Positions 16,618 to 25,036 are shown, counted from the stretch's first letter. The stretch: 64,000 nucleotides of DNA from Paenibacillus naphthalenovorans (GCF_900099895.1 NZ_FNDY01000001.1:62001-126000); one strand, 5' to 3'. Notes: a model not told the origin generated them from the letters alone. Made by a program: numbers and translations.

Positions 16618-17991
16618 ATGCAGAGGAAGCAAGGGAGCGTGAGCGAATTGAGTTCCAACCAGAGAAAAAGATTGATTGGATTACTGCTCGTCCTCTTCGT
16701 TTGTTGGGGGAGCTTAACCACCCCATTCCGCAGCTTTGCCTCATTCCCCGAGGAGCTTCGACTTTTTACCGGACAACAAGCCCATTTACAGCTATCCATG
16801 CCGGTGAATGCACAGTTGACCATTAATCATCCGGAAATATTAAAAGTGAACGGAACCGCCGAGCACTCATTTCAAGTGGATCTTCATCATCCTATTTCTT
16901 TACAATCCTACAAAGCCGGACAAGCGGAAATGAAGCTGAAATTGTTTGGCAAAATCCCGCTCAAAACGGTAAAGGTCAATGTCGTACCCGATCTCAAAGT
17001 CATACCAGGCGGGCAAACCATCGGCGTAAAACTGAAGTCGGCGGGCATTATGGTGGTGGGTCATCACCTCGTAGCCGTTGCGGAGGATAAAAAGACGTCG
17101 CCGGGCGAAGAAGCGAAAGTCCAGCTTGGAGATTTGATCGTCAAAATGGACGGTAAACCCGTAAACGATGTGAGCAAGGTAGCTGAGCTTGTCAAGGCGG
17201 CGGGTGAAAGTAAAAAACCCATTTCTTTAACGATTTTACGCGGTGATCAGACGTTGGAAATTCCAATTACTCCTGCCTATGATCTGCTGGATAATGCATA
17301 CCGGCTGGGACTGTATATTCGTGATTCCGCAGCGGGGGTCGGTACGCTGACATTCTATGCCCCGGATCAAGGCGTGTATGGTGCCCTGGGGCATATCATT
17401 ACTGACATGGATACACAAACGCCGATTGTGGTAGGTAATGGAGAGATCGTTCATTCCAATGTGACCTCCATCTCCAAAAGCCAAAATGGCGAACCCGGTG
17501 AAAAAAGAGCCCAGTTTTCCAGAGAAAGCAAGGCAATTGGCAATATTGAGAAAAACACGCAATTCGGCATTTTCGGCAAGATGTACGAAGCTCCTTCCCA
17601 CAGTCTGAGCGATAAGGTGCTTCCGGTAGCCTTTGCGGAGGAAGTCAAAGAAGGTCCTGCACAAATTTATACCGTGATCGGAGGCCAAAAAGTCGAGAAA
17701 TTCGATATTGAAGTCATCCATGTGGCCAAACAAGAGTACCCTGCAACCAAAGGAATGGTCATCAAAATTACCGACAGCCGTCTTCTGGAAAAAACGGGGG
17801 GAATTGTTCAAGGCATGAGCGGCAGTCCGATCGTTCAAAACGGCAAGGTCATTGGTGCGGTCACCCATGTATTTGTTAATGATCCGACAAGCGGCTATGG
17901 TTGTTTTATCGAATGGATGCTGCAGGATGCAGGCATTATGCTCCGGTCAACGGGAAATCAGGAAGGAACAAAAGCAATGAAGGCGAGCTAA
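16618..17991 (+). CDS. spoIVB: SpoIVB serine peptidase (PDZ, S55)
   Basis: Secreted from the forespore; cleaves SpoIVFA to trigger pro-sigma-K processing. The protein has up to 457 residues, with an N-terminal membrane helix (about 18-40), a PDZ domain (about 130-210, ITLTILRGDQTLEIPIT) and the S55 peptidase domain with GALGHIITDMD (catalytic His) and QGMSGSPIVQNGKVIGAVTHV (catalytic Ser). The start is unsettled: ATG 16618, GTG 16639 and TTG 16648 are all in frame, and GGGAG at 16633-16637 best serves TTG 16648. It lies upstream of spo0A, as in B. subtilis. The stop overlaps a strong terminator. Confidence 0.94.
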   Translation: MQRKQGSVSELSSNQRKRLIGLLLVLFVCWGSLTTPFRSFASFPEELRLFTGQQAHLQLSMPVNAQLTINHPEILKVNGTAEHSFQVDLHHPISLQSYKAGQAEMKLKLFGKIPLKTVKVNVVPDLKVIPGGQTIGVKLKSAGIMVVGHHLVAVAEDKKTSPGEEAKVQLGDLIVKMDGKPVNDVSKVAELVKAAGESKKPISLTILRGDQTLEIPITPAYDLLDNAYRLGLYIRDSAAGVGTLTFYAPDQGVYGALGHIITDMDTQTPIVVGNGEIVHSNVTSISKSQNGEPGEKRAQFSRESKAIGNIEKNTQFGIFGKMYEAPSHSLSDKVLPVAFAEEVKEGPAQIYTVIGGQKVEKFDIEVIHVAKQEYPATKGMVIKITDSRLLEKTGGIVQGMSGSPIVQNGKVIGAVTHVFVNDPTSGYGCFIEWMLQDAGIMLRSTGNQEGTKAMKAS

Positions 17992-18009
17992 ATCGCCTTC
18001 ATTTTTTTT
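17976..18009 (+). terminator. spoIVB terminator
   Basis: AATGAAGGCGA (17976-17986) pairs perfectly with TCGCCTTCATT (17993-18003), then a run of T to 18009. It includes the spoIVB stop codon. Confidence 0.85.
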
Positions 18010-18064
18010 ACCTGAACGAAGAAAGGATAGTTGGTGCGAATTCAGATATAGAAAATAAAGTGTT

Positions 18065-18174
18065 TGTCGAAAAATGTATAATAATGAATTAAATTATTTA
18101 TTATAAAATAAAACTGATAAAAAATCCACAAAAATAATATTCGACAGAAGGAATTTTAAAGTGTGTGTCGAAAT
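18065..18174 (+). promoter_or_regulatory. spo0A control region: Spo0A boxes, sigma-A -10 and sigma-H promoter
   Basis: Three perfect Spo0A boxes are visible: TGTCGAA at 18065-18071, its complement TTCGACA at 18140-18146, and TGTCGAA at 18166-18172. A TATAAT at 18077-18082 follows the first box, suggesting a vegetative promoter that Spo0A would block; no good -35 is seen. A sigma-H-like promoter (AAGGAATTT at 18148-18156, a 12-base gap, then CGAAAT at 18169-18174) lies between boxes 2 and 3, with box 3 over the -10. The arrangement parallels the switching promoters of B. subtilis spo0A. A weaker box (TGTCGCA, 18206-18212) lies just before the gene. Confidence 0.75.
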
Positions 18175-18232
18175 CATATTATTAGGTAAATAATGCTAAC
18201 GTAATTGTCGCAAATGAAGGGAGAGCTTTCTG

Positions 18233-19036
18233 TTGCAAACTATTGAAGTTCTTTTAGCGGATGATAACCGTGAATTCACCAATTTATTATCTGAATTTAT
18301 CGATGATCAGGAGGATATGAGGGTAACGGGTGTAGCCTATAACGGAAACGATGTTATTCGTTTAATCGAGCAAAGCCCCAAAGTTCCGGATGTGCTGATT
18401 CTGGATATTATCATGCCGCATTTGGATGGTCTGGGTGTGCTTGAGAAACTCCGTGAAAGGGATTTAAATCCACAGCCTAAAATTATTATGCTCACTGCTT
18501 TTGGCCAAGAGAATATTACGCAGAAAGCGGTTCAGCTTGGCGCCTCTTATTACATTTTGAAGCCTTTCGACATGGAGATTCTGACGAACCGCATTCGTCA
18601 ATTGGTGGGCCCTAACCAAACGATGTCGATGATGTCATCTTCAATGCAAGCGAAAGCCAATATCGTTCATTTGCCAAAAGCGAAAAATCTGGATGCCAAC
18701 ATTACCTCGATTATTCACGAAATCGGTGTTCCTGCCCACATCAAAGGATACCAATATTTGCGTGAAGCCATTACAATGGTGTACAACAATATTGAAATTC
18801 TCGGGGCCATCACCAAAACGCTGTATCCTGCGATTGCCGAGAAATACAAAACCACGCCGAGCCGCGTCGAACGCGCGATTCGCCACGCGATTGAGGTCGC
18901 ATGGACGCGCGGCAATATCGAGAGCATTAGCCATTTGTTTGGCTACACGATCAATATCTCCAAAGCAAAGCCGACCAACAGCGAATTCATCGCAATGGTG
19001 GCGGATAAGCTGCGGATCGAGCATAAGGTTTCTTGA
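18233..19036 (+). CDS. spo0A: Stage 0 sporulation response regulator Spo0A
   Basis: Master regulator of entry into sporulation. The 267-residue protein has a receiver domain (residues 1-125; acidic pocket LLADDNREF, phosphoacceptor Asp in [13 protein letters not shown], the conserved Thr/Ala-region MLTAFGQ and Lys in YYILKPFDM), a short linker, and the Spo0A-specific DNA-binding domain with [20 protein letters not shown] and the recognition helix [18 protein letters not shown]. It starts at TTG 18233 after GAAGGGAGAGC. It is autoregulated through the upstream boxes. Confidence 0.98.
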   Translation: MQTIEVLLADDNREFTNLLSEFIDDQEDMRVTGVAYNGNDVIRLIEQSPKVPDVLILDIIMPHLDGLGVLEKLRERDLNPQPKIIMLTAFGQENITQKAVQLGASYYILKPFDMEILTNRIRQLVGPNQTMSMMSSSMQAKANIVHLPKAKNLDANITSIIHEIGVPAHIKGYQYLREAITMVYNNIEILGAITKTLYPAIAEKYKTTPSRVERAIRHAIEVAWTRGNIESISHLFGYTINISKAKPTNSEFIAMVADKLRIEHKVS

Positions 19037-19105
19037 AAGGGTAAGGATTAACTGGAATAGTTGGTTACTGCCATTTAAAAAGTTTATATTCTTCACATCC
19101 AATCC

Positions 19106-19140
19106 ATCACCCGATAAATCGAAATGATTTGTCGGGTGAT
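19106..19140 (+). terminator. Long hairpin after spo0A
   Basis: A 15-base arm (19106-19120) pairs with 19126-19140 with one mismatch and a 5-base loop. No U-tract follows; the canonical terminator comes 16 bases later. Confidence 0.55.
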
Positions 19141-19156
19141 TGGTTTATGGAAATCT

Positions 19157-19186
19157 AACGGTATCGAAAGAGGATGCCGTTTTTTT
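19157..19186 (+). terminator. spo0A intrinsic terminator
   Basis: AACGGTATC (19157-19165) pairs with GATGCCGTT (19173-19181) including one G-U, followed by a T run. Together with the preceding hairpin it isolates spo0A from the steA cassette. Confidence 0.7.
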
Positions 19187-19378
19187 GCTGCATACTTGAA
19201 AGATGCATGGGGAACGTTAAAAGAAATATTGAAGGAGGCTTCACCCTTATGCAGCAAACAGACATCCTCGGCAAGGCGGATGCTTAGAAGACAGGTGCTG
19301 GTCACATGCGAAGAATCTGCCGACTATGGGGAAGCCTACCCGTCAATTTATTTCGTCGGAAAACGGGTGATTGTGATC

Positions 19379-20449
19379 ATGAAATGGAATGGCACACCGG
19401 AACGTTGGCCCATGAAAGGAAAAGTGGAAGCGGACCGCAGCACGAAGCAGCTGTTGCAGAGAATTCGTCCAGGCAGCATAGCCGTTATCGCGCACGACGA
19501 TTTGGACGAGTTGGCGGTACGGGGATTAATCGCTGCCAAGGTTAAGGCGGTGATTAATACAGGCAAAACCACTACCGGCACCTTCGCAAGCCGGGCGGGC
19601 TTATTGCTTCTTGATGCAGGGCTGCCGCTGCTGGAAACGGCTCCGGAATTCTTCGAGCTTTTAAGCGGAACCCCCGAACTCGTCATAACCGAGAACGGCA
19701 TCGATCTGGGCCATGCCTTCCTTCCCTGCAAAAGATTCACCAGACAAATGTGGCTGGAGGCTTATCGTGCCGCACGAAAAGCGGAGCCCGTTCGGCTCCG
19801 GGAATTTATCGACAACACGCTTCGGTATGCCAATCAAGAGAAAGATTGGCTGATTGACCCGCTCACCTGCCTGTCTCTCCGAACGAAGCTGAAAGGGAAG
19901 CACGCCCTTATCGTCGTTAGGGGAAACGGATATAAGGAAGACCTGGCGGCTTTACATGCTTACATACAGCGAGAGGATCCGGTGCTCATCGGTGTCGATG
20001 GCGGAGCTGACGCGCTGCTTGAGCTCGGGTACGCTCCGCGGCTGATTATCGGGGATATGGATAGCGTGACGGATCGGGCTTTATGCTCCGGTGCCGAGCT
20101 TATCGTACATAGCTACATCGACGGAACAGCTCCAGGCTTGGAACGGCTGCACAGGCTGCATTTGTCGGGAGTGCTTTTGCCAAGCGGCGGGACCAGTGAG
20201 GACGCTGCGCTGTTGCTGGCTTATGACGGGGGATGCGAACAAATCGTTGCCGTCGGCCTGCACAGCCATATGCAGGATTTTCTTGAGAAAGGCCGTAAAG
20301 GCATGGGAAGCACTTGGCTTGTACGCATGAAGGTAGGCAGCAAGCTGATTGACGCCAGGGGAATCAGCCGGCTGTACCCGAACGGCGAGACAATGAAACC
20401 GCTCAGAATCGGCAGGGCTTGGCAATCTTTTGTTCGATCCTGGTTCTAG
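19379..20449 (+). CDS. steA: SteA-like protein with thiamine pyrophosphokinase-type domain
   Basis: Resembles SteA, described in Corynebacterium as a putative cytokinetic-ring protein; the biochemical role is unknown. The 356-residue product has an N-terminal part with ADRSTKQLLQRIRPGSIAVIAHDDLDELAV and NTGKTTTGTFASRAGLLLLDAG. A C-terminal domain like the thiamine pyrophosphokinase catalytic domain follows (IGVDGGADALLELGYAPRLIIGDMDSV, SGGTSEDAALLLA). GDMDSV is retained, but no dedicated thiamine genes are nearby. Start chosen at ATG 19379 after a CGGGTG-like site; GTG 19295 is also possible. No clear C-terminal membrane helix is seen. A glycosyltransferase gene follows after 20 bases. Confidence 0.75.
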   Translation: MKWNGTPERWPMKGKVEADRSTKQLLQRIRPGSIAVIAHDDLDELAVRGLIAAKVKAVINTGKTTTGTFASRAGLLLLDAGLPLLETAPEFFELLSGTPELVITENGIDLGHAFLPCKRFTRQMWLEAYRAARKAEPVRLREFIDNTLRYANQEKDWLIDPLTCLSLRTKLKGKHALIVVRGNGYKEDLAALHAYIQREDPVLIGVDGGADALLELGYAPRLIIGDMDSVTDRALCSGAELIVHSYIDGTAPGLERLHRLHLSGVLLPSGGTSEDAALLLAYDGGCEQIVAVGLHSHMQDFLEKGRKGMGSTWLVRMKVGSKLIDARGISRLYPNGETMKPLRIGRAWQSFVRSWF

Positions 20450-20469
20450 ATTTACAAGGAGGGGCGAAT

Positions 20470-21180
20470 GTGACGACACTTGTATCCGTCATTATTCCCG
20501 TTTGGAATGGAGCGGAACGTCTTCCCGCAACGCTGAAGGCGGTGGACCGGGTCATATCAACAATAGAAGGGGCGAAGCCCCGCGCGCTTAAGTTTCAGCT
20601 TATTGTCGTCGATGACGGAAGTGATGATGACACTAGAGCGGCTGCTTATCCGTGGGCGGATCTGGTTATCGGTTTTCCGGTTAACAGAGGGAAGGCGGCT
20701 GCGATGTCAGCGGGCTGCCGGGCTGCCGGGGGAGAAATTTTTGTATTTCTGGATGCGGATTTGGGAGAAACCGCAGCCTGCTTTCCCGTATTGTTGGAAC
20801 CGTTAGTCCAAAATCAGGCCGACTTGACGGTTGCACGTCTTCCGCAGGTCAACAAGCCTGCAGGCTTCGGACTGGTAAAAGGTCTCGCATCGCGCGGAGT
20901 GAAAGCTTTAAGCGGTTATTCATCGTTAGCCCCGTTATCGGGTCAGCGCGCGGTAAGGGCGGAAGTATGGAAGCGCTGTGGACGTGTTTACACCGGATTT
21001 GGGGTAGAAGTAGGCATGCTGATCGATACCGTCAAGCTCGGTTATCGTGTGATGGAGCTCGCTGTGCCTTTTGGCCATAGGGAAACAGGAAGGGATTGGG
21101 GCGGCTTTGTGCACCGCGGCAAACAGTTCGTTGCCGTCGGTCTCGCGTTATGGGAATGCTGGAGGAAACCGGTATGTTGA
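20470..21180 (+). CDS. Family 2 glycosyltransferase
   Basis: Probably transfers a sugar from a nucleotide donor to a lipid or polymer acceptor on the cytoplasmic face. The 236-residue GT-A protein begins VSVIIPVWNGAERLPATLKA, has the nucleotide-binding VVDDGSDDDTRAAA, the NRGKAAAMSAGCRAAGGEI segment and the DXD metal site FLDADLGET; the acceptor region ends RDWGGFVHRGKQF. The GTG start at 20470 follows AAGGAGGGG; upstream in-frame codons overlap steA. It overlaps the next gene by 7 bases (21174-21180), so the two are translationally coupled. Confidence 0.85.
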   Translation: MTTLVSVIIPVWNGAERLPATLKAVDRVISTIEGAKPRALKFQLIVVDDGSDDDTRAAAYPWADLVIGFPVNRGKAAAMSAGCRAAGGEIFVFLDADLGETAACFPVLLEPLVQNQADLTVARLPQVNKPAGFGLVKGLASRGVKALSGYSSLAPLSGQRAVRAEVWKRCGRVYTGFGVEVGMLIDTVKLGYRVMELAVPFGHRETGRDWGGFVHRGKQFVAVGLALWECWRKPVC

Positions 21181-22034
21181 CTGGTTTTGTCCTGGAGTGG
21201 ATTTTGCCCGTAACGGCACTGTTAGCTATCGGCCGTCTGCTTATGCCCGGCAGCTTGCGGTTTTTGCAGGAGCACGGGATTACCGAACGCAACTATACCG
21301 GGGACTCCATTCCTACAGCCGGGGGGCTGCTCATCTGGCTTCTTCTTCTGGCCAGTTTTGTCATAGACAATTTCACCGGCATTTGGAATCCGGATGCGGT
21401 ATGGGTGCTCTCCCTGAGCATCATTTGCTTTGCGGGTTTTTTAGACGATGTGAAGGGCGATAAGCGAACCAAAGGCATACGCGGCCACTGGCTGGCGTGG
21501 AAGAGAGAACGCAGCATCACGACCGGAATCCTGAAAGCCGCGGCGGCCGGCCTGGCCGGTCTTCTTGTTCTGCTGCCGGACCAAGACAGCTTGTGGGACC
21601 TGCCGCGCCAGCTCCTGCTCGTGCTCCTCGCAACGAACGGCGTTAACTTGTTTGATGTCCGTCCCGGCAGGGCGTTGAAAATGTTTTTCTTTTTCATGGG
21701 GATGATCGGCTGGAGCAGCTTTCTTATGGCAACAGATGCAGCCCCGGGAGGGGCGCAGCTGTGGCATAATCTGGCGCCGGTCCTTGTCGGCGCGCTGCTG
21801 CTTGCTCCGCTTGACTTGAAGGGGCGGATCATGCTTGGCGATACCGGCGCCAATCTGCTCGGCTTTGCGCTTGGCATCGGCATCGTAAGACTGACGCCGG
21901 AGCTCTTTCAAGGGGCTGCCCTTGCTGTGTTCGTCGCCTTGCATATGTTAACGTGGCGCCGCTCTTTAAGCAGCTTGATTGAGACAAACCGGTTTTTGCG
22001 CTGGCTGGACGGCGCCGGACGGGAACGGGTATAA
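21174..22034 (+). CDS. MraY/WecA-like membrane glycosyl-1-phosphate transferase
   Basis: Predicted integral membrane enzyme that would attach a sugar phosphate to a polyprenyl phosphate. The 286-residue protein has about eight hydrophobic segments and diagnostic motifs of the superfamily: DSIPTAGGLLIWL (like the MGG region of MraY), the DD motif in CFAGFLDDVKGD, NGVNLFDVRPGRALK and LGDTGANLLGFALG. ATG 21174 (after GGAGGA) overlaps the stop of the preceding gene. It is short for MraY (about 320) and sits outside any mur cluster, so it is a paralogue rather than MraY itself. It closes the steA cassette. Confidence 0.82.
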   Translation: MLTGFVLEWILPVTALLAIGRLLMPGSLRFLQEHGITERNYTGDSIPTAGGLLIWLLLLASFVIDNFTGIWNPDAVWVLSLSIICFAGFLDDVKGDKRTKGIRGHWLAWKRERSITTGILKAAAAGLAGLLVLLPDQDSLWDLPRQLLLVLLATNGVNLFDVRPGRALKMFFFFMGMIGWSSFLMATDAAPGGAQLWHNLAPVLVGALLLAPLDLKGRIMLGDTGANLLGFALGIGIVRLTPELFQGAALAVFVALHMLTWRRSLSSLIETNRFLRWLDGAGRERV

Positions 22035-22040
22035 CGAATG

Positions 22041-22070
22041 AAGGGACAGCCTTGTACGGCTATCCCTTTT
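22041..22070. terminator. Bidirectional terminator between the MraY-like gene and yqzF
   Basis: AAGGGACAGCC (22041-22051) pairs with GGCTATCCCTT (22058-22068), one mismatch, with T residues following on the plus strand and A residues preceding. It serves two convergent genes and overlaps the yqzF stop. Confidence 0.65.
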
Positions 22071-22329
22071 TACGTTTTTCCCGAAATCTGGGGGCGACAT
22101 AATTGTGCTTGCGGTCGCGAAAAAAAATCCATCCTCCGATAAAGGCGACCCCCACTCCGAATAAAATCAACCCGAGAATCATCTTGCCCCAGAGAATTCC
22201 CGGATCGGCAGCCGTTTGATCGAATTGGGCGAACCAGGCATCCTTCATGGCCAGAAATCCGTAGGTCGCCATCAGGCCCGGAATGACCAACAGCAGCATG
22301 GCGATAAATCGGTATAAGGTGACTTTCAT
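22060..22329 (-). CDS. yqzF: DUF2627 membrane protein YqzF
   Basis: Small membrane protein of unknown function that neighbours the bkd cluster in Bacillus too. The 89-residue product has two transmembrane helices (FIAMLLLVIPGLMATYGFLAM and ILGLILFGVGVAFIGGWIFF) and a basic tail with the family signature FRDRKHNYVAPRF. The reverse-strand ATG follows an AAGGAGC-type site. It points away from the dihydrolipoyl dehydrogenase gene, and the 150 bases between them hold both promoters. Confidence 0.85.
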   Translation of the reverse strand: MKVTLYRFIAMLLLVIPGLMATYGFLAMKDAWFAQFDQTAADPGILWGKMILGLILFGVGVAFIGGWIFFRDRKHNYVAPRFREKRKKG

Positions 22330-22413
22330 GTGCGGCTCCTTCTTTTTCCGATAAAACGTTCTATGTCATTAACGTTACCATAACTTCAAGAACATTTCAT
22401 GCCTTTTCACAAA

Positions 22414-22443
22414 TTGGACTATATTTCTTGAGACGAATATGGT
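22414..22443 (+). promoter_or_regulatory. Candidate promoter for lpdV
   Basis: TTGGAC, 18-base spacer, TATGGT, 36 bases before the ATG. Weak -10. No sigma-54 (-24/-12) element of the kind that drives bkd in B. subtilis is visible here. Confidence 0.35.
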
Positions 22444-22478
22444 TAAAATAGAAGAATCATAGTTTCGGAGGGAATATA

Positions 22479-23903
22479 ATGACGACGCATGCTTTTGATA
22501 TCGTAGTCCTTGGCGGAGGCATCGGTGGTTATTCGGCAGCGATTCGCGCTGCTCAGCTTGGAAAGAATGTGGCCATCGTCGAACGGGACAAGCTGGGCGG
22601 AACCTGTCTTCACCGCGGCTGTATTCCGAGCAAGGCGCTTTTAAGGAGCGCGGAAGTGTATGCAGCGATGAAGGAAAGTGAGCGATTCGGGATTGAGGCC
22701 GACGGAGTCCGGGTCGATTTCGGAAAAGTGATCTCCCGCAAAAACGGGATCGTTGAACAGCTGCATAACGGACTTCAATATTTAATGAAAAAAAATAAAA
22801 TTACCGTATATTCAGGAATAGGCAGAATCATCGGCCCTTCTATTTTCTCGCCGCGCAGCGGCAGTGTATCGGTGGAGCAGGAGGACGGGGAAATCCTGAC
22901 GCTGGTGCCGGAGAAGCTGATTATTGCCACAGGTTCGCGCCCGCGGAGTCTTCCGGGTTTGGATACGGACGGGGTTCGCGTGCTGAACAGTGACGATGCC
23001 CTTCGTCTGGAGAAGCTTCCGGCGTCGGCTGTGATTATCGGCGGAGGCGTGATCGGAGTGGAATGGGCATCCATGCTCAGCGATTTCGGCGTTCAGGTTA
23101 CGGTTGTGGAATATGCGCCGAGGCTCCTTCCGGGAGAAGACGAGGAGGTATCGCGCGAGCTTGAACGTCTGCTTAAGAAACGGGGAGTAACCGTAAGGAC
23201 CGGCGCCAAGGTACTGGCCGATACGCTGCAGAAGAGCGATTCCGGAGTACAGCTCGCCGTTGAGCACAAGGAAGCGCGGCATATGCTGGAAGCGGAGATC
23301 GCACTCGTGTGCGTGGGACGTCAGGCCAACGTCGAAGGGATCGGCCTGGAGAATACCGACGTCAAAGTTGAAGGCGGCTATATTCGTGTCAACGACGTGA
23401 TGCAGACGGCGGAGCTGCACATTTATGCGGTGGGGGACTGCGTCGGCGGCTTGCAGCTGGCTCATGCGGCGGGCCACGAAGGCATCGCCGCGGCTGAGCA
23501 TATATGCGGGCATACAGTCCATCATTACGCTTCCCACCAGATTGCACGCTGCGTGTACTCGCGTCCGGAAACGGCGAGCGTCGGACTTACCGAGCGGCAG
23601 GCGATAGAACGCGGTCATCAAATCAAGACCTCCAAGGTGCACTTTAAGGCCCTTGGCAAGGCGCTCGTTTACGGAGAAAGCGACGGTTTTGTGAAGGTGA
23701 TTGCCGACTCTGCAACAAATGATATACTGGGTGTGCACATGATCGGTCCTCATGTAACCGATCTGATTTCGGAAGCGGCGCTGGCGCAACTGCTTGAGGC
23801 GACGCCTTGGGAAGTCGGACAAACGATTCATCCGCATCCGACCTTGTCCGAAATATTGGGCGACGCCATGCTGGCCGTTGACGGGAAGGCTATTGTCGTT
23901 TAA
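22479..23903 (+). CDS. lpdV: Dihydrolipoyl dehydrogenase (E3) of branched-chain 2-oxoacid complex
   Basis: FAD/NAD enzyme that reoxidises the dihydrolipoyl arm of E2. The 474-residue protein has the FAD site VVLGGGIGGYSAAIRAAQLG, the redox disulfide GGTCLHRGCIPSK, the NAD site VIIGGGVIGVEWASML, a second FAD site ending IYAVGDCVGGLQLAHAA and the catalytic HPHPTLSE histidine near the C-terminus. ATG after GGAGGG. The E1 and E2 genes follow on the same strand after a gap with its own promoter, and no other 2-oxoacid dehydrogenase genes are near, so the branched-chain assignment is by context. Confidence 0.93.
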   Translation: MTTHAFDIVVLGGGIGGYSAAIRAAQLGKNVAIVERDKLGGTCLHRGCIPSKALLRSAEVYAAMKESERFGIEADGVRVDFGKVISRKNGIVEQLHNGLQYLMKKNKITVYSGIGRIIGPSIFSPRSGSVSVEQEDGEILTLVPEKLIIATGSRPRSLPGLDTDGVRVLNSDDALRLEKLPASAVIIGGGVIGVEWASMLSDFGVQVTVVEYAPRLLPGEDEEVSRELERLLKKRGVTVRTGAKVLADTLQKSDSGVQLAVEHKEARHMLEAEIALVCVGRQANVEGIGLENTDVKVEGGYIRVNDVMQTAELHIYAVGDCVGGLQLAHAAGHEGIAAAEHICGHTVHHYASHQIARCVYSRPETASVGLTERQAIERGHQIKTSKVHFKALGKALVYGESDGFVKVIADSATNDILGVHMIGPHVTDLISEAALAQLLEATPWEVGQTIHPHPTLSEILGDAMLAVDGKAIVV

Positions 23904-23923
23904 TCGTACTTGAAATATTGAAA

Positions 23924-23952
23924 TTGTGTTCATAAACCAAACGGTTTATAAT
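23924..23952 (+). promoter_or_regulatory. bkd promoter with embedded operator
   Basis: TTGTGT (23924-23929), a 17-base spacer and TATAAT (23947-23952). An 18-bp palindrome ATAAACCAAACGGTTTAT (23932-23949) fills the spacer and enters the -10, the typical place for a TetR-type or similar repressor to block polymerase. The regulator gene is not in the window. Confidence 0.65.
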
Positions 23953-24020
23953 ATATATAGTGTCAAGTACTAGCACCTGGTAATAATATTAGGTGATGAT
24001 GATAAGGAGGCGTCTGCCCC

Positions 24021-25031
24021 ATGTCCATCGGACAAATAACCAAACATCGGCAGCTTGGTTTGAGCGACGATCAAATCATTGAGATGTACACATATATGCT
24101 GAAGGCCCGAATGTTCGACGAGAGAGGGTTTGTTTTGCAGCGTTCCGGGAAAATTGCGTTTCACGTATCCGGCATCGGACAGGAAACGGCGCAGGTGGCT
24201 GCCGCATTCGCGCTGCAAAAGGGAAAAGATTATTTCCTCCCTTACTATCGCGATTACGGATTCGTTCTAACCATCGGAATGACGCTCAGGGAGCTTATGC
24301 TTTCGGTCTTCGCCAAGGCTGAAGATCCGAACAGCGGCGGCCGGCAAATGCCGGGGCATTTCAGCCATAAGAAGCTGAACATCGTCACGGGGTCAAGTCC
24401 GGTAACGACGCAGGTGCCGCATGCCGTAGGCTTTGCGCTGGCTTCAAAGATGAAGCGTCAAAACTTCGTATCGTTCGTGACATTCGGAGACGGTTCCAGC
24501 AACCAGGGCGATTTTCATGAAGGCTGCAATTTTGCAGGCGTACATAAGCTGCCGGTTATTTTCATGTGCGAAAACAATCAATATGCGATTTCGACCCCGC
24601 TTCACAAACAGACGGCCGGAAGCATTGCGGAACGGGCTGTCGGCTACGGATTTCCAGGTATCAAGGTAGACGGCCGGGATCCGCTGGAGGTGTACCGCGT
24701 GGTCAGGGAAGCACGCGAGCGGGCCATTCGCGGTGAAGGGCCGACATTGATTGAAGCGGTCATGTACCGCATCCCGCCGCATTCTACTTCCGATAACGAT
24801 CTGCTTTACCGGACCAAGGAAGAAGTCGAGGAGAATCGTGCCAAAGACGGTCTCATTGGATTCAGGCGGTATATGATCGAATGCGGTGTATGGAGCGAAG
24901 AACGGGATGCCGAACTGATGGAGCAAATCAAAGCGGAACTGACCGAGGCGACGAATTACGCCGAGCAAGCGCCGTTTCCGAAACCGGAAGATACGCTGCG
25001 GCATGTGTATGCCGATTCAGGGGAGGTATAA
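24021..25031 (+). CDS. bkdAA: Branched-chain 2-oxoacid dehydrogenase E1 alpha
   Basis: Thiamine-diphosphate subunit that decarboxylates the 2-oxoacids of Leu, Ile and Val, feeding branched fatty acid primers. The 336-residue protein shows RMFDERGFVLQRSGKIAFHVSG-type N-terminal features, GGRQMPGHFSHKK, the ThDP motif FGDGSSNQGDFHEGCNFAGV ending in ENNQYAIST, and the phosphorylation-loop-like YRIPPHSTSDND. ATG follows AAGGAGG. The E1 beta GTG lies 6 bases after its stop, with the ribosome site inside this gene. Confidence 0.94.
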   Translation: MSIGQITKHRQLGLSDDQIIEMYTYMLKARMFDERGFVLQRSGKIAFHVSGIGQETAQVAAAFALQKGKDYFLPYYRDYGFVLTIGMTLRELMLSVFAKAEDPNSGGRQMPGHFSHKKLNIVTGSSPVTTQVPHAVGFALASKMKRQNFVSFVTFGDGSSNQGDFHEGCNFAGVHKLPVIFMCENNQYAISTPLHKQTAGSIAERAVGYGFPGIKVDGRDPLEVYRVVREARERAIRGEGPTLIEAVMYRIPPHSTSDNDLLYRTKEEVEENRAKDGLIGFRRYMIECGVWSEERDAELMEQIKAELTEATNYAEQAPFPKPEDTLRHVYADSGEV

Positions 25032-25036
25032 TCATC

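Noticed and set aside
22330-22478. Sigma-54 promoter for the bkd cluster
   Set aside because: No TGGCAC-N5-TTGC-type -24/-12 element seen, and no enhancer-binding regulator gene in the window.
22812-23933. Long reverse-strand frame opposite lpdV
   Set aside because: Shadow; lpdV has all FAD/NAD motifs on the plus strand.
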